Positions 22,373 to 34,309 of a DNA stretch of 64,000 nucleotides are shown in pieces. Position numbers and translations under genes: made by a program. The DNA lies in assembly GCF_000003195.3 (NCBI RefSeq), contig NC_012870.2, positions 12,640,501 through 12,704,500 of the forward strand. The letters run 5' to 3'. The DNA is from Sorghum bicolor. Its lineage: Eukaryota; Streptophyta; Magnoliopsida; Poales; Poaceae. The notes under the pieces were generated by a model. That model saw nothing but the letters and a program-made list of their open reading frames with translations. It did not search any database and was not told the DNA's origin. Each line of letters starts with the position of its first letter. Positions within the stretch are counted from its first letter, which is position 1.

Positions 22373-22596
22373 GGCAGGATAGGCATAAAAGATGCATGCA
22401 TGGATGCAAACTTGTGTCGGGGAACGAATACATGCATGTGCGAAATTCACAACTACATCTCCATATGCCATGGATCGGAGCACTGCGCTGGCTGAGACAC
22501 TGGATGCTATGACTGTGAGTAGTGATGAGAGCTTTTGTCTTTTGGGAAGACCGAAGATCGATATATATATATATATAAAGATATATATATATATAG

Positions 22597-25500
22597 TAGT
22601 TGTACATGTTTTTCAAACATATATATTACATACAAGGAAAAGTGAAATATATACAAGTCCAATGCAAAAACCAAGGACGACTGTGATGAATCTTTTACTA
22701 ACACAAAGTTTTCAATATATACCGGAAACCACATATTTTCCTTTTTACGGAGTGCATGGCTTCGTGAGGTCACTTTCATGCTGCCCTCATCTTTGTTCGA
22801 TCTGCTGACCGACCAATTAATAAGCGGCATATTCCGCCGCGCTTAGTGCACCCTTATCTGAGTGATTATGTGCACCATGCATGCATCCATTCAAATTGTA
22901 AGATCTGCTGCATGCTGTCAAGTTGCAAGCCCCTGCATCACCCCACCTTATGCATTTTGAAAACAGTTTAGTGATAACACATATGCATATGCTCGAGAGA
23001 GTGGATGCTGCAATGATCTCTGAATATATAGATTTTCAAAGATATCTTGACACATAGTGCCAGGCTAGTTAATTTGCATGATGAAGTGGAATTGTGATAT
23101 CCACGTAGTGTGTTCTTGGGAACACGGGAAAAGAGGAATTCATATAAAGTGCGTTGAAGGCAAAGTGATCCGCTTTTTGTATCTTCTCCACTAGTAGAAA
23201 TCAACAGGAGGGTGATGGTGAGGTGACACTCAGATTATTAGCCTCCAACTCCCTGTGTCTAGGGGGATCATTTTTATATATATGTCAAGAGAGATCGAGA
23301 GGGATTCACTTGCTTGCATTGTTCACTTCACCAATAATCTATCTTTGCAGGGCAGCTACCTATAGCTAGGTAGCCCACATGTTACATATAGATAGGGCTC
23401 CCTAAACAATAACACTTGCAGCTGCAGCCCTACACCAGTAGGAGGAGGGTGCATTATGTTAACAGCATCAGTACACCCTCGGCTCCAATTTGTCTGGCTG
23501 AATGCCAACCAAAAGTACACCAAAGTAATGGCGAGTTGGCAACTACTTCAGATGATCTCCAAAGTTTGCTTCGTGCCAAAGATATGATCTACCCATCTAG
23601 CTATAGTGTGACACGCATGGGCATGGCCTTAATCGATGAGTAACAAGGTCGCATGTATATCGATCTTTCTCGCTTTAATTTCCTTTCTTTTGTTGTCCTT
23701 TAATTTGACAAAGTTTTCAGTTCTACTTGTCAATCAATCAAATTGTGGTGTGCATATCAAACTTTGGGTCCATCTCACCCTCTTTTTTGACTGCTTTCAT
23801 GGAAAAGGAAATAAACTTGGAATTAATGATTTTTCTTATGTGAGTGTGGGGGCAGAAAAGGAAAATGTCCACATGATCCACACTCAAAAGCAAGCACACA
23901 CACATTAGTCCATCACTCGGCAAAGGAATCAGAGAACATCTATAACTAATTGTTCTGGTCCAATTATTTGTGGGCAGCCAGGGCCCATGGTTCAGTGGTT
24001 TGAGCGGCAAGGAATTATGCACATTTGCTTCTGCCTAATGGACCACTGTCTGTCCCCTGGCCTGGTCCTGGTGTTTGACACTGAAACAGGACAACTGTTG
24101 TTCGTGTTATATATTCCCCAGTTTTCTTTCTCAACCTCAACTGCGCAATGTCTGGGAGAAATCTCTCCCCATGCGCCAAATTTTCTTTAGGATAGCATAT
24201 ATAAAAATGGGTGTGTGAAAGGAACATAAAACTGATCCTTAGAAGCGGCCTAACAGCTAGTAATAACAAGACTGCAGACCCCAAGCCTGCATCTGAAATT
24301 CCTCAAAGAATAAAGGGGCTCGCATATGAAGATAATCATGAGCTTATCATTTACTGATCTAAGTCAAGGAGTTAATATGAACGCACTGTAAATGAGATGA
24401 GATGAGATGCCCTTGATTTCTGAGCAAAAGTCCTTACCGCAGACCTGCACCTGATGCCTAGAGCTGCATGCATCACTGTCTGCCTGTGATCCTGTCTGCC
24501 TAGCTCCATATCTCCATGGCCAATTTGCCTAGCTTGCTTCTCTGACAAAGCCTCTTCGTTCTCTCTCTCCTGGGTTAGAAAAGATTCCGACAAGCTTCAC
24601 TGACACAACTCATAAATTAGTAGTAACTAAGTGATCAAGCACGCATCACGCAGTAACTTCGAAATGCTAAGATAGATATATAAGTAATTAACCTGATGAA
24701 GCGCAGGTGGCTGACGGAGTCGTAGCAGCTAGCCAGCTACAGTTGGATCACATGCGATCTTTGCTTTGTCATGATCGATCTATAGGCACCATGCATCTTC
24801 ATTCCTAGCTAGGCATGATGACTCACTCCAGTGTTAAATTAACTAAGCGTTAAACCACGTATTAACTAATTAAACTAGTCCACGATGCATATGGAGCGGA
24901 ACTTCTGGCTTCTCTCCAAAGATAAGTAAAGTTAATTAGAGAGGGAGAGAGAGACCCATGCAATGCAAAATGCAGTGCAGACGACAGGGTCGCCAATATT
25001 CGCGCTAGCTTGGTAGGGAGACAGCCCCTGCAGGGGCAGATGCCCTGCGTATGATGGATCACCTAAGAGCCCTACACGCATCGCTTATATCTAAGTGGAA
25101 TCCTGTGAATCTCAAGCCAGATTGTCTCCGCCACTGATTATTTTTTTTCATCATTAGTAGGCGGAGGCTGTTTGGTTTATTTATTGATCGTTCGTTGGAC
25201 GCACATTGAGAGAGAGGGATCATAGCGATGGTGGCCACCTAATGACATGAGCACATGGATGACACGGAACATGTATATATGCTGGTTGTCTTCCCTCTGA
25301 CGATGCTGTGTTGGGCATTCATACAGGCACACACCAATGGGTTTTTGCTGACAATGCTTTCCTAAACGAGTGTTCTTGTCTAAACTACTTTTTTTTAACA
25401 AAAGACGCCCCAGGGCATCTTATACTTGGTTTGAGGGGGAAAAAACTATATATGCAAAAAGGGAACTTATACAATTAGTAAATTTGACAAAGTCTAAACC

Positions 25501-25830
25501 ATGCTATTAATTTAAGCCTGGCAGCACTGGCACTGGAAGGGTAGTGCTAGTTTGGCCAGCAGTATGGGAATGGTCTGGCTGACCAAGTCCGGCCTTTTAA
25601 AGCCGACTGGGCTTGCCGTCGAATCCTTCTTCAAGAGCGCTAGCCTAGCTGCAAATAAAAAATTTGCTAAAATAAGCTGCACATATAAATGACAATGAGG
25701 TGTCACAGCGAGCAATACATCTGAACCTGCAAGTGTCACGGCAGCCCAAAAGAGCACGAGATGCGTAGGGGTGCGAGTGAAAAGGCAACAAAGAAGCTGG
25801 AAACCCCATTTGAAAAAGCTAACAACGCTG
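22597..25830. other. Gene-free intergenic DNA
   Basis: Mixed composition, short frames only, with no protein domain, tRNA or known microRNA that I can see. Confidence 0.45.
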
Positions 25831-25935
25831 CCTTGTTTGGCTGATAAGCCATGACAGAAAGTACTGTTGGCTGATTTGTTGTGAGAGAAAAATACTGCTG
25901 AATGGCTGGCAGATTCGGCTAATAAGTTCAAACGA
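25831..25935. mobile_element. Short MITE, TTGTTTGGCTGATAAGCC family
   Basis: Ends TTGTTTGGCTGATAAGCCAT and GGCTAATAAGTTCAAACGAA are imperfect inverted repeats around a core with TTGTTGTGAGAGAAAAATAC. Related copies lie at about 6835-6948, 27478-27552, 29433-29531 and 40263-40350. Confidence 0.65.
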
Positions 25936-28628
25936 ATTGTCTAATGTCTTCCTAGGATGACATGGTATGATGGTAATCAGAATATTTAGGCCACTCATTT
26001 CTCTCAAAATTTGGATAGGAATTGAATAGCCAGAATGAATGCTATCCTCATTTCAGAACAAGGTTTCACCTCTCGGTTTCTAAAACATAAAACTTAACAG
26101 GAAATGCATCCCTCTTAGTGCATAGTTCCATCGGCATAGTTTTATAGGGTTATTTTTAGCCTTTTGTGGGTCTCACCTGTGTCTCTCACACACATATGGA
26201 GACGAACTAAAAGTTCCCAATAAGTATTTCATGCGATTTCCAACGTGTTGGAAACAATGCTCACTCATTTCATTTTCTTCTCTCTCCTCGATATACGCAA
26301 AAGCTCTATTTCTGCTGATGTAGCACTTTATTTAGTATGCATAAAACCCCTATAAAATCTGCATTGAGACATAGTAGGGTGGGATGTGGGAGTCTTTCTA
26401 GGTTCTTCAGATATGTACTAGGCTTAGTTGATTAGTTAATAATCTTATAAGCATATAAAGAGTAGAAGTTAACAGACAATCTCTCTCGCTCTCTCTCTCC
26501 CCCTAGGTTCAAGCATCTTGGTATAACTTGGATTTTGGTAGAGAGGGATTAAAAGATGAGTTAAATTTACTAGCTCTCAATCACTTAATCGTTGTAGATG
26601 CTATGGAGGATGTTAGTGGTGAGGTTATTGCCACTCCTGTCACTGAGATATTGGTAAAAATGGTCAAGAGAGTGAATAACCAAAATATACCATCGAACAT
26701 CCACTATATCACAGTCCATCTTTACTCTTTAGTGTCTCATTATATGTCGTTATTAGGAGACAAAATGCGCGCGTGCTAAGGAAGAATTATGTTAAGATTT
26801 GTCTGATTGGTAGGCCCGTAAAATTTAGACGTGAATAAAGCCAATTGAGTGCACTCTTGCCCAATTCATATGTAGCGATGACTGTTGGTCGTGAAAAGTA
26901 GGATATAATGACGATCCAGTGATAGAGTAGAATAAAAACATTGACCAACAGTGTATTGCGAAAACGAGAAATAACAACCAACCTACTATTACTAATTTTT
27001 ACCGTCCGACCATGGTATTTTGGTATTTTTAGCAACACGTTAATTTTAGGTTGTGGTATCACTAAACAAATATTTTTTAGCAAAAAAAAGAAAATATATA
27101 AAAATAAGAAAAACTCAACAGGTTGAAGCAAAGGAAAGGCCGAAGGCGTTGTAAAGGGCTGGTGACGTTCGAAGGTGCTGGGTCTTGGGCCGGCATTTAG
27201 CAGTTGGGCTTAGAGTTGTGCGGGCCTAGGAGCCTGTATGATTTCCACTTAAGAAGAAAAAAAAAACTCGAGCCTGTATGATTGGCGCTGTGCATATATC
27301 AACCGCGGTCCACGGACCTGTACTGGGAAAACTGACAACGAACGCACACCCTTCACGCTGAAACCGTCCCAGTTCAGTAACCGTTCTCTCCCATAGATTC
27401 TGCCGTGTTCGTCCTTTACTATGCTCCAAATTTATTCATTCCTTGCAGTCGAGATCCTACTCTACCAGGTCACTTGTTCGCTTCAGCAATATTTTTCTTT
27501 GACAACAAATCAGGCCAATAGTATTCTGTCATGATTTATCAGTCAAACAAATAATGTCCTTCCAAAAGATTTTTCGTTACAACGAATCTTGCAGCATATA
27601 TATATATAATATTAAATATAAATAAAAAAATAACTATTTATAAAGTTTGTGTGCAATTTGTAAGACGGATCTTTTGAACCTAGTTAGTCTATTATTGGAC
27701 AATATTTATCAAATACAAACAAAAATGATATATTGTTCATTTTGTAAAATATTTTGCAACTAAACAAGGCCTAAGGCTGAATAACAGCTCGACTCGTTAA
27801 CGAGCTAGAAAGCTGACTCGGTTCGGCTCGTTACAAGCTTGAGCTAGCTCATTAAGCTCGCGAGCCAGAAAAAAGTATACAAAATCTAATATTTGCATTT
27901 ATCTAGACCTTAAACATAGTAATAATAAAAAATAATATATCCAATAGTCTTAAGTCAAACAAAATATATATATGAACTAACATATCAATCATCTGTGAAG
28001 GTAAGATATAAAGTAATACAAAACTAATATAAGTTATGATAACTTTTTCTTTAAAATTATAGTTCATTTAGCTCGAAAGCGGCTCGCGAGCTCGAGTTAG
28101 CTTGTTATAACTAACGAGCTAAAATCTTGACTCAATTAACAAGCTAACGAGTTTTGATTTTTTTCATCGAGGCTTATTCTTGATGTCTGGTCGCTCGTGA
28201 GAAATCTTCACGTTCCATGCGTAATTTTGTATGGGGCAAAGAATCCATGTGTAACATGAATATTCATCAATTCTATCACTTCATCTATTCTAAAATAAAT
28301 ACATATCTCGTTTTTTATGAGCCAAACTTTTAAATTTTAATCAAATTTATATAAAAATATACTAATATTTTTTATACACAATCATGAGATTAAGTATAAG
28401 GTATATTTTTATAATAAATTTATATGAACATACAGATGTGATATTATTTTCTTATATTTATAGTGAAATTAATGACTGATATGTAATTATTTTGGGGCAG
28501 AGGTAGATGCTATACCATGCAATTTGGATTCTTTGCCTCGTGCAAATTTGGACTAGTGACATTTCAAAATGATATTTGGACAGGGTATCAAAGCTGAAAA
28601 AACAGAACAATATCTCTTTTTTCCTTTT
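25936..28628. other. Intergenic repeat-rich DNA before the receptor kinase
   Basis: No gene. Contents: a minus-orientation partial copy of the TTGTTTGGCTGATAAGCC MITE (27478-27552); a GGCCTTGTTTAGTT-family MITE (about 27555-27772, ending CAACTAAACAAGGCC); a repeat with GCTCGTTAACGAGCT and GCGGCTCGCGAGCTCGAG motifs in inverted order (about 27785-28165), probably a hAT-type MITE; and a Stowaway-like element (about 28268-28505). The 3' UTR of the receptor kinase is expected just below 28629. Confidence 0.55.
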
Positions 28629-31067
28629 TCATCTCAGCAAGGTGGAAGCCTCCGTTGCGATGCTTGAACGCGTGGTGCCACCGCTGCCACTACTACTACC
28701 GGTGACAGCCCCAGATTCAGCCAGCTGGAGGCGACTGAACGGTGGCAAGAACGTCGCGACCGGCATGTTCGCGGGGAGGCACGGCAGGGGCGCCTCGAGC
28801 CGCAGCACGTTCACCGCCTGCCTGATGGATGGCCTCAGGGCGCGGTCAGGGTGCGCGCACCAGAGCGCGGTCACCATGACGCGCTCCATCTCCTCGTCCT
28901 CGCCGTCGAGCCGTTCTCCGTCCAGCCGTGCGTCCGCGGCGTCGAGGATCCTTCCCTGGCCGTAGCGTTCCCAGACCCACTGCACCAGGTGCACGGTGGC
29001 GTACTCCTCCTCCGTGTCCTGCAGCGCCACGATTGGCCGCCGCCCGGTGGCGACCTCGAGGGCGACGACGCCGAAGCTGTAGACGTCGGAGCTCGTGCTG
29101 GCGCTGCCACTGAACATGCACTCCGGGTCCATGTAGCCCATGGTGCCAGCGAGCGCAGTCGTGTGCGACTGGCGCTCGTGGTCGACCAGCCTCGCGAGCC
29201 CGAAGTCGCCGAGCTTGGCGTTGAAGGAGGCGTCGAGCATAACGTTGCTGGGCTTGATGTCACGGTGCAAGACGCACTGCTCCCACTCCTGATGCAGGTA
29301 CAGGAGTGCAGAACCGATTCCAAGCACGATCTCATGCCTAATGACGAAATAACGCGGCAAAAATTAATTAATATGCATTTATTACTAGAAATTGCTGAAC
29401 ACTAGTAATGCACATATTGTCGCTGGTCTGAGTCATGGGCTCATGGCTGAAATTACTATTGGCTGATTTATTCTGAGAGAAAAATACTGCTGGCTAGAAA
29501 AAAAAAATACGGCTAATAAGACAAGCGAACAGAAAAGTGTGGTACCTGAGTTGCCACGACAGCAAATTGTTGTGGCTGTGGATATGAGAGTCAAGGCTTC
29601 CATTGGGCATGAGCTCGTAGACAAGCAAGAGCTCGCCGCCGCCATGGCACCAGCCGATGAGCTGCACGAGGTTGCGGTGCCTCAGCCGGCTTATGATCTT
29701 CACCTCGGAGATGTACTCCTTCCTACCCTGTTTGGAGCTCTTTGACACCCTTTTTATGGCGACGTGAAGGTCCATTTCTTTTAAGTACCCTTTGTATACT
29801 GACCCGAAACCCCCTTCGCCGAGCTTCTCCGTTTCGGAGAAGAAGCTGGTTGCCATGGCCAGCTCGCTGTACCGGAAACGCCTCGGTCCTGTTCCTTTCT
29901 CAAACGACTCGTCGTCCAAAGGCTCGTCGTCAAACACGTCTAGTTGGCGCTCTCTTGCCTTTCGTCTCCGGCGCCGACGACGCAGCAGGAAGAAAACAAT
30001 GGCGCCGGAGCAGACGGCGAACGCCACGGAGCCGACAGTCACGCCGGCCACCAGTGCCACCGTCGTCGGGCCTGGGGGAGGCGATGGATCTTTTCTCACA
30101 CGAAACACGATTATATTAATTAGATGTCTAAACGTGAGAAACAGATTATGATGTGCAAATTAAGTGACCACAGCACATATGACAGCTTTTGATACTAACC
30201 CGGTGGTTGCACTTGCACTGTCGTCGTCGTCGACGACGACGGCGGCGGTGGCCGCGGCGGCGCTGCCGTCTCAGGCGGGATGGTGATGCCGAGGGTTTCC
30301 CCGATGTTGTACGCCACGTAGCAGCTGTACCCCTTGACGGTGCCGTAGGTGTTGTTTGGGCGCGAGCTCGACAGCTCCGCGACGAACTTGGCGAGGCACC
30401 TGGCGCACTCGCTGCCGTTGAGGTCCCTCGTGCACTGTGCCAGCCCGTACATCACCTGCGAGCTGCCCTGCGAGTCCGTGTACGCTTGGCTCCCGTTCGC
30501 CAGACGCAGCGAGTTGCCGTTGCCGGCGGCCTCCTCCGCGAGCCGGGTCATCAGGCTCCACCGTGTAGCGTTCATGGCGGCCATGTCGGTGACGAAGGCG
30601 TTGGTCCAAACGTAGAACGCCACGGTCAGGTCGGCGACGGAGAAGAAGGACACGTTGGAGTACTGGACGACGCAGGCGTCGTAGCAGGCCTTCATCTCCC
30701 GGCTGAAAGGACAGATCTGCTGGACGCCGGCGGCCGCGGCCCGGAGGCAGTTCTGGCACTGGGTCCAGTTCCGGTCGGCGTAGCACATGATGAGCCCAAA
30801 CACCTCGTCTGGCGCCTGGCCGGCGCTGCCGTTGTCGAAGCCTCGGTTCGCGATGGCTCCCTGAGGGAGGGAGGCCATGAGGTCGCCGAGGTTTACCTGG
30901 TAATCGCTGGCGGTGGTGAAGTTGCCCGTCGTCGAGCAGTAGGGCCCTAAAGGGACGTAGGGTTGTCCGACCACAACTACTACCTCGGGACCGGCGAACG
31001 ACAAGACGACAGCAAGCACGATGAGGAAGCTCTGTGGCGCCATTGCTAGTGTCGAAGGAGCAAACAC
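28629..31067 (-). CDS. Receptor-like kinase: DUF26 (x2) ectodomain with L-type-lectin-RLK-like kinase
   Basis: Three exons: 31067-30200, 30089-29546 and 29337-28629, with GT-AG junctions that restore Asp290 and Arg471 and keep frame; product 706 residues (Met at 31043 is an alternative start). A hydrophobic signal segment ends near residue 34. Two DUF26/Gnk2 domains show the C-x8-C-x2-C motif: C95/C104/C107 and C212/C221/C224, plus several N-glycosylation sites. A Pro/Ser/Thr linker, one transmembrane helix (about 299-325) and an Arg-rich stop-transfer follow. The kinase has LGEGGFGSVYKG (379-390), K402, HRDIKPSN (495-502), DFGLAR (515) and GTMGYMDPE. The kinase wording (GTMGYMDPEC, WCAHPDRALRPSIRQAVNVL, LPANMPVATF) matches L-type lectin receptor kinases rather than usual cysteine-rich RLKs (GYMAPEY). 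The role is likely cell-surface signalling; the ligand is unknown. The catalytic residues look intact. Confidence 0.88.
29433..29531. mobile_element. MITE inside intron 2 of the receptor kinase
   Basis: TGGCTGAAATTACTATTGGC and TTATTCTGAGAGAAAAATAC to CGGCTAATAAGACAAGCG match the short family seen at 25831-25935. It makes up about half of the 208-bp intron and does not touch the splice sites (29545 and 29338). Confidence 0.6.
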
Positions 31068-31489
31068 GCTATCGGCTTAGATATTTTGAACGATTCCTTC
31101 AGCACTTTTCACCTTAAAAGTCTCTCGTGAGTCGTGACTCATGAGCCGGTCACCTTTCGTGGTCAAGGGTGGAAATAGCAGAGAAATGGCTTAAGGACAA
31201 CAGCCGAGCTCCACAAGTCTGAGCTGCTCGACAGTGTTGGACAGCGATGAGACTTATCAATCACCTGTTTTATATTAATATTAAATGGGACAGGTTCAGC
31301 TTGCTCCAATAGCTAGTTTGGCGAACGAAATTATGGAGCGTTTGTTTGAAGAAGAATCAATCCATTCTGGACGGGTGATCGATGCATCATGTGTTCAATC
31401 GTCAAATTTCATAGAATGGTCTTATTTCTCACTCCATATTAGTACTGATTATCGGCTTTGCAAAAGATAATTTGATGGTAGATCTCATA

Positions 31490-31655
31490 ATGCGATGCTT
31501 GAACGCGCGGTGCCAGCGCTGCCACTACTCCTACCGGTCGGTGGCATGAACGACCGGCATGTTCGCAATCGCTGTGAGGCACAGCAGGGGCAACTCGAGC
31601 CGCAGCACGTTGACCGCCTGCCTGATGGATGGCCTCAGGACGCGGTCACCCTGCA
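31490..31655 (-). pseudogene. Duplicated scrap of the receptor kinase C-terminus
   Basis: This segment repeats the sequence of 28655-28855 in the same orientation (shared stretches GCGATGCTTGAACGCG, GAGCCGCAGCACGTT and CCGCCTGCCTGATGGATGGC). It lacks an internal piece of about 35-50 bp corresponding to the serine-rich tail and has other small changes. It lies about 420 bp upstream of the receptor kinase start. There is no open kinase domain, so it is a truncated duplicate or the remains of a second tandem copy. Confidence 0.75.
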
Positions 31656-33169
31656 ACTATGTACGTAAAGTCAAGTAATTATTTTATCTTGCTTACTGTA
31701 TTATTGAAATGGAGGCTACCACAATGCAACTGTTAAGCATACATGCATACAGAAACAACACAAGCACCAAAATGACTTGGAAAGACAGACTCGCTTGGCC
31801 CTGCGTCGTCTCGGGCAACTCGGGCGGCAACCTCAATTCCACCCTAGCCCCTCCTCCATGCAGCCATCCCCATCTACTGCTAGAGCCTAGCGCCGGCTGC
31901 CTGGCCAAGGGCAAGGATGGCGGCGGCTGCGCCTGCTCCCTCCCTCTCTCTCACTCTCTCTCTGCGAGTGTTGTCGAGGTGCTTTATGGGTGCGACGACC
32001 GACGTAGGGTTTCTACCCCCTCCATGTATAGATCCGTAGAGTGGTTGTGTATGATTACTGCAGCGACGAGCTAGTGGCATGCTCTAGCCGCCCAGTTCTT
32101 GAGCACTGCATGTGTGGAGGCAATGGTGGTGTGGCTTTCGTTGGTGACACCGTGGTGGCATAATTAGCTGTGGCTTGGCTAGGCATGCTCCAGAAGTACC
32201 ATGGTGATGCTAGCTAGCGGTGGCCTGGCAGTGGAACACCCGCAGTGCCATGGTTGCGTGCCTAGCGTGCCAGGCAAGGGTGAAGGTTGCATACCTGCAG
32301 CCTCCGATGCTAGATCTGACGGTCTCTAGGCCTGATCTTCTCCGGTGGAGTTCATCGATGGTGGAGTTGTCGTGTGGGGCCGCAACAGAGGCGCAAGACG
32401 GCCAAAGATCGATGTGAAGGCTTCTGGAGGCCTTGCGTAGCGTGGTTCATGAGGTGCCAACTTGGCAGGGGGTGGGACGTTGGTGGACTCAATGACTCGG
32501 GCTTATTCTGATCCCGACCCTTTTCTCTCCGTCATCTGCCTTCCTCCTTGCTTGGGCGGGTTCCATGGCGGAGCTGGCTAGATCTGCTTACTGCTGGCTG
32601 GCTTTGTCAATTTCGGCGGGAGGACCCTCCCACGGGCTTCTCCTGGCACTTCTCCTGATCGGTGTCCCTTGGGACGGTGGACGAGCGAGGCTGCTGCAGT
32701 GTTGCTGATCCATCACCGCACCTTGCCTCTCCAGTAAGTTTGGGTCTCCGGCGATGACAATGTGGAGGTTGCTTGAGGTCAGATGAAAGCTTGGATGATG
32801 ACGTCTGCTCCGTCATTTCCTCCTTGGAGATGTCCTTAATTTCCTACGTCTTCTCTCGTGAAAATCTTCCCTTGGCGAGCTACCTTGTTTTAGCATCGTT
32901 TCCTTCTTAGAGGCATTGCTAAGCTTTCCAGTTGCACGATCTAACCATGGTGGTGCTCCCAAAGTTGTACTATTTGATGTCGCTGGGCGGGGCATCATTT
33001 TTTTCTCCGGTCCTTGTTTAGTTGGTAGTTGGACCAATTCGACTAAGATGAAGTAAGTAGTGGCGTGAGTTTTGACAGTTGCTCGGTTGTTGCAACAAAG
33101 TTGTGTAAAATGAGTAGTGTATTCTCCTCAGTTGTATGGTTTTTGGGCCCAATCTTTACTCAAAAAATT
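31656..33169. other. Unclassified moderately GC-rich stretch
   Basis: No frame carries a known domain. The composition and phrases (CTCTCTCTCACTCTCTCTCT at 31945-31975, repeated GGTGG and CCTGGCA words) resemble untranslated parts of LINE elements, but I found no reverse transcriptase or tail. It may be a degenerate retroelement or captured gene DNA. Confidence 0.35.
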
Positions 33170-33645
33170 CAGCGGACACTTGTCTTTTTTCTTCTTCATC
33201 TAATAGAAATCGCGACACAACCCCGTGTAGCTGTTGTGGAATGGGTAGGACAGGTAACCAGTAGAGGGCACGCTTAGGTGCTGCTGGCTGCCGATGATGG
33301 GGTCCTAGACGACGAGTCATCCCCTCTTTGATGATGTGTCCTCAGAGTGGATCAACACGCGACCGTGGCGGCAGTCAAGGGCGACGCAGCTGTTGTAGTC
33401 GACCGCGAGCATGCAAACGAGGGAGGTGACAGACGGAGGTCGTGGGGAGGAATTGCATGGATGAGCCTTTGTAGTAGCGGTTCTACGCGTGTAGCCGAGC
33501 AGTAGCGTCGCCGTCGCACCATGGAACACGCGGTAGCGGCGCAGGAAGCAGCCGGTCGGAGAGGACGCGCCGCCAAGCCTTGTAGACCAGGCTGCGTGGA
33601 CTAGGTCGAGGCCCTATGCAGACTTGAATCCCAACAGGTGCTCTG
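33170..33645 (-). pseudogene. Degenerate F-box gene fragment
   Basis: Minus-strand frames together read SLVYKAWRRVLSD, then a FLRRYRVFHG-like stretch, LLGYTRR, VALDCRHGRVLIHS and DPIIGSQQHLSVPS. These are, in order, the F-box C-terminal half (VCKAWRRVLSD), the RRYRAFHGAPPLLGF stretch, the DCRHGRVLL motif and the VVWDPITG motif of the large grass F-box families. The pieces are in different frames, and the Trp of VVWDP is a TAG stop. It is a pseudogene fragment unrelated to the F-box gene at 5-6 kb. Confidence 0.65.
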
Positions 33646-33695
33646 ATGATGATGATTTTGGGATCAGAATGGTCGAAGAGGATCGATACGACTTA

Positions 33696-33911
33696 GGCCC
33701 CGTTTGGTTTGCCTTGTTAAAGTTTATCATCCGTCACATCGAATGTTTGGACACATGCATGAAATATTAAATATAGACTATTTACGGAACTAAAAACACA
33801 GTTAAAAAGTAATTTGTGAGACAAATCTTTTGAGTCTAATTAATCTATGATTAGACACTAATTATCAAACAAAATCAAAATACTTGTATCTTAACAACAT
33901 CAATCAAGGCC
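33696..33911. mobile_element. MITE, GTCACATCGAATGTTTGG subfamily
   Basis: Starts GGCCCCGTTTGGTTTGCC and ends AACATCAATCAAGGCC; the interior has AAAGTTTATCATCCGTCACA and GTCTAATTAATCTATGATTA. A close relative lies at about 63340-63564. It directly abuts the next element. Confidence 0.7.
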
Positions 33912-34148
33912 TTGTTTAGTTCTAAAAAAATTACAAAATAAATATTGTAGCACTTTTGTTTATATTTGACAAATATTGTCCGATCATGGACTAACCAGGC
34001 TCAAAAGTTTCATCTTTTAAATTACAGTTAAACTGTATAATTATTTATTATTTTTATCTATATTTAATATTTCATGTATACACCATAAATTTAATATTAT
34101 AGAGAATTTAAAGTTTTTTGAAAAAAAATTTAGGAACTAAACAAGGCC
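33908..34148. mobile_element. MITE, GGCCTTGTTTAGTT-end family
   Basis: Near-perfect ends GGCCTTGTTTAGTTCTAAAA and TTAGGAACTAAACAAGGCC, with the family core (GTAGCACTTTTGTTTATATT, GACTAACCAGGCTCAAAAG). It shares its first GGCC with the end of the neighbouring MITE, so one probably inserted at the edge of the other. Confidence 0.8.
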
Positions 34149-34309
34149 AAACAGCCCCTCAGATGGCTTCGGTGGCCGCCGGCAGCGCAGACACCAGTAG
34201 GCCTCTAGAATCGCGCTGCATTCTCGAATGCTCGGCGGCTTCCATCTAATTTCTTTATATGGGCTAAATGCAACCGAGGTCCTTCAAGGCCATTTGCTAT
34301 ACCACTAGA

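Noticed and set aside
23965..24060. Imperfect hairpin (CAGTGGT with ACCACTG)
   Set aside because: The stem is short and interrupted, with no known miRNA; likely chance.
24735..24780. Sequence resembling miR393 (GCAAAGATCGCATGTGATCC, minus strand)
   Set aside because: Has a 2-base gap and a 1-base insertion against miR393, and no matching star strand lies within 150 bases in the hairpin direction.
26528..26779. Plus-strand ORF of 83 codons
   Set aside because: No similarity recognised, no splice or promoter context.
30189..30950. Plus-strand ORF of 253 codons opposite exon 1 of the receptor kinase
   Set aside because: Antisense shadow of a GC-rich coding exon.
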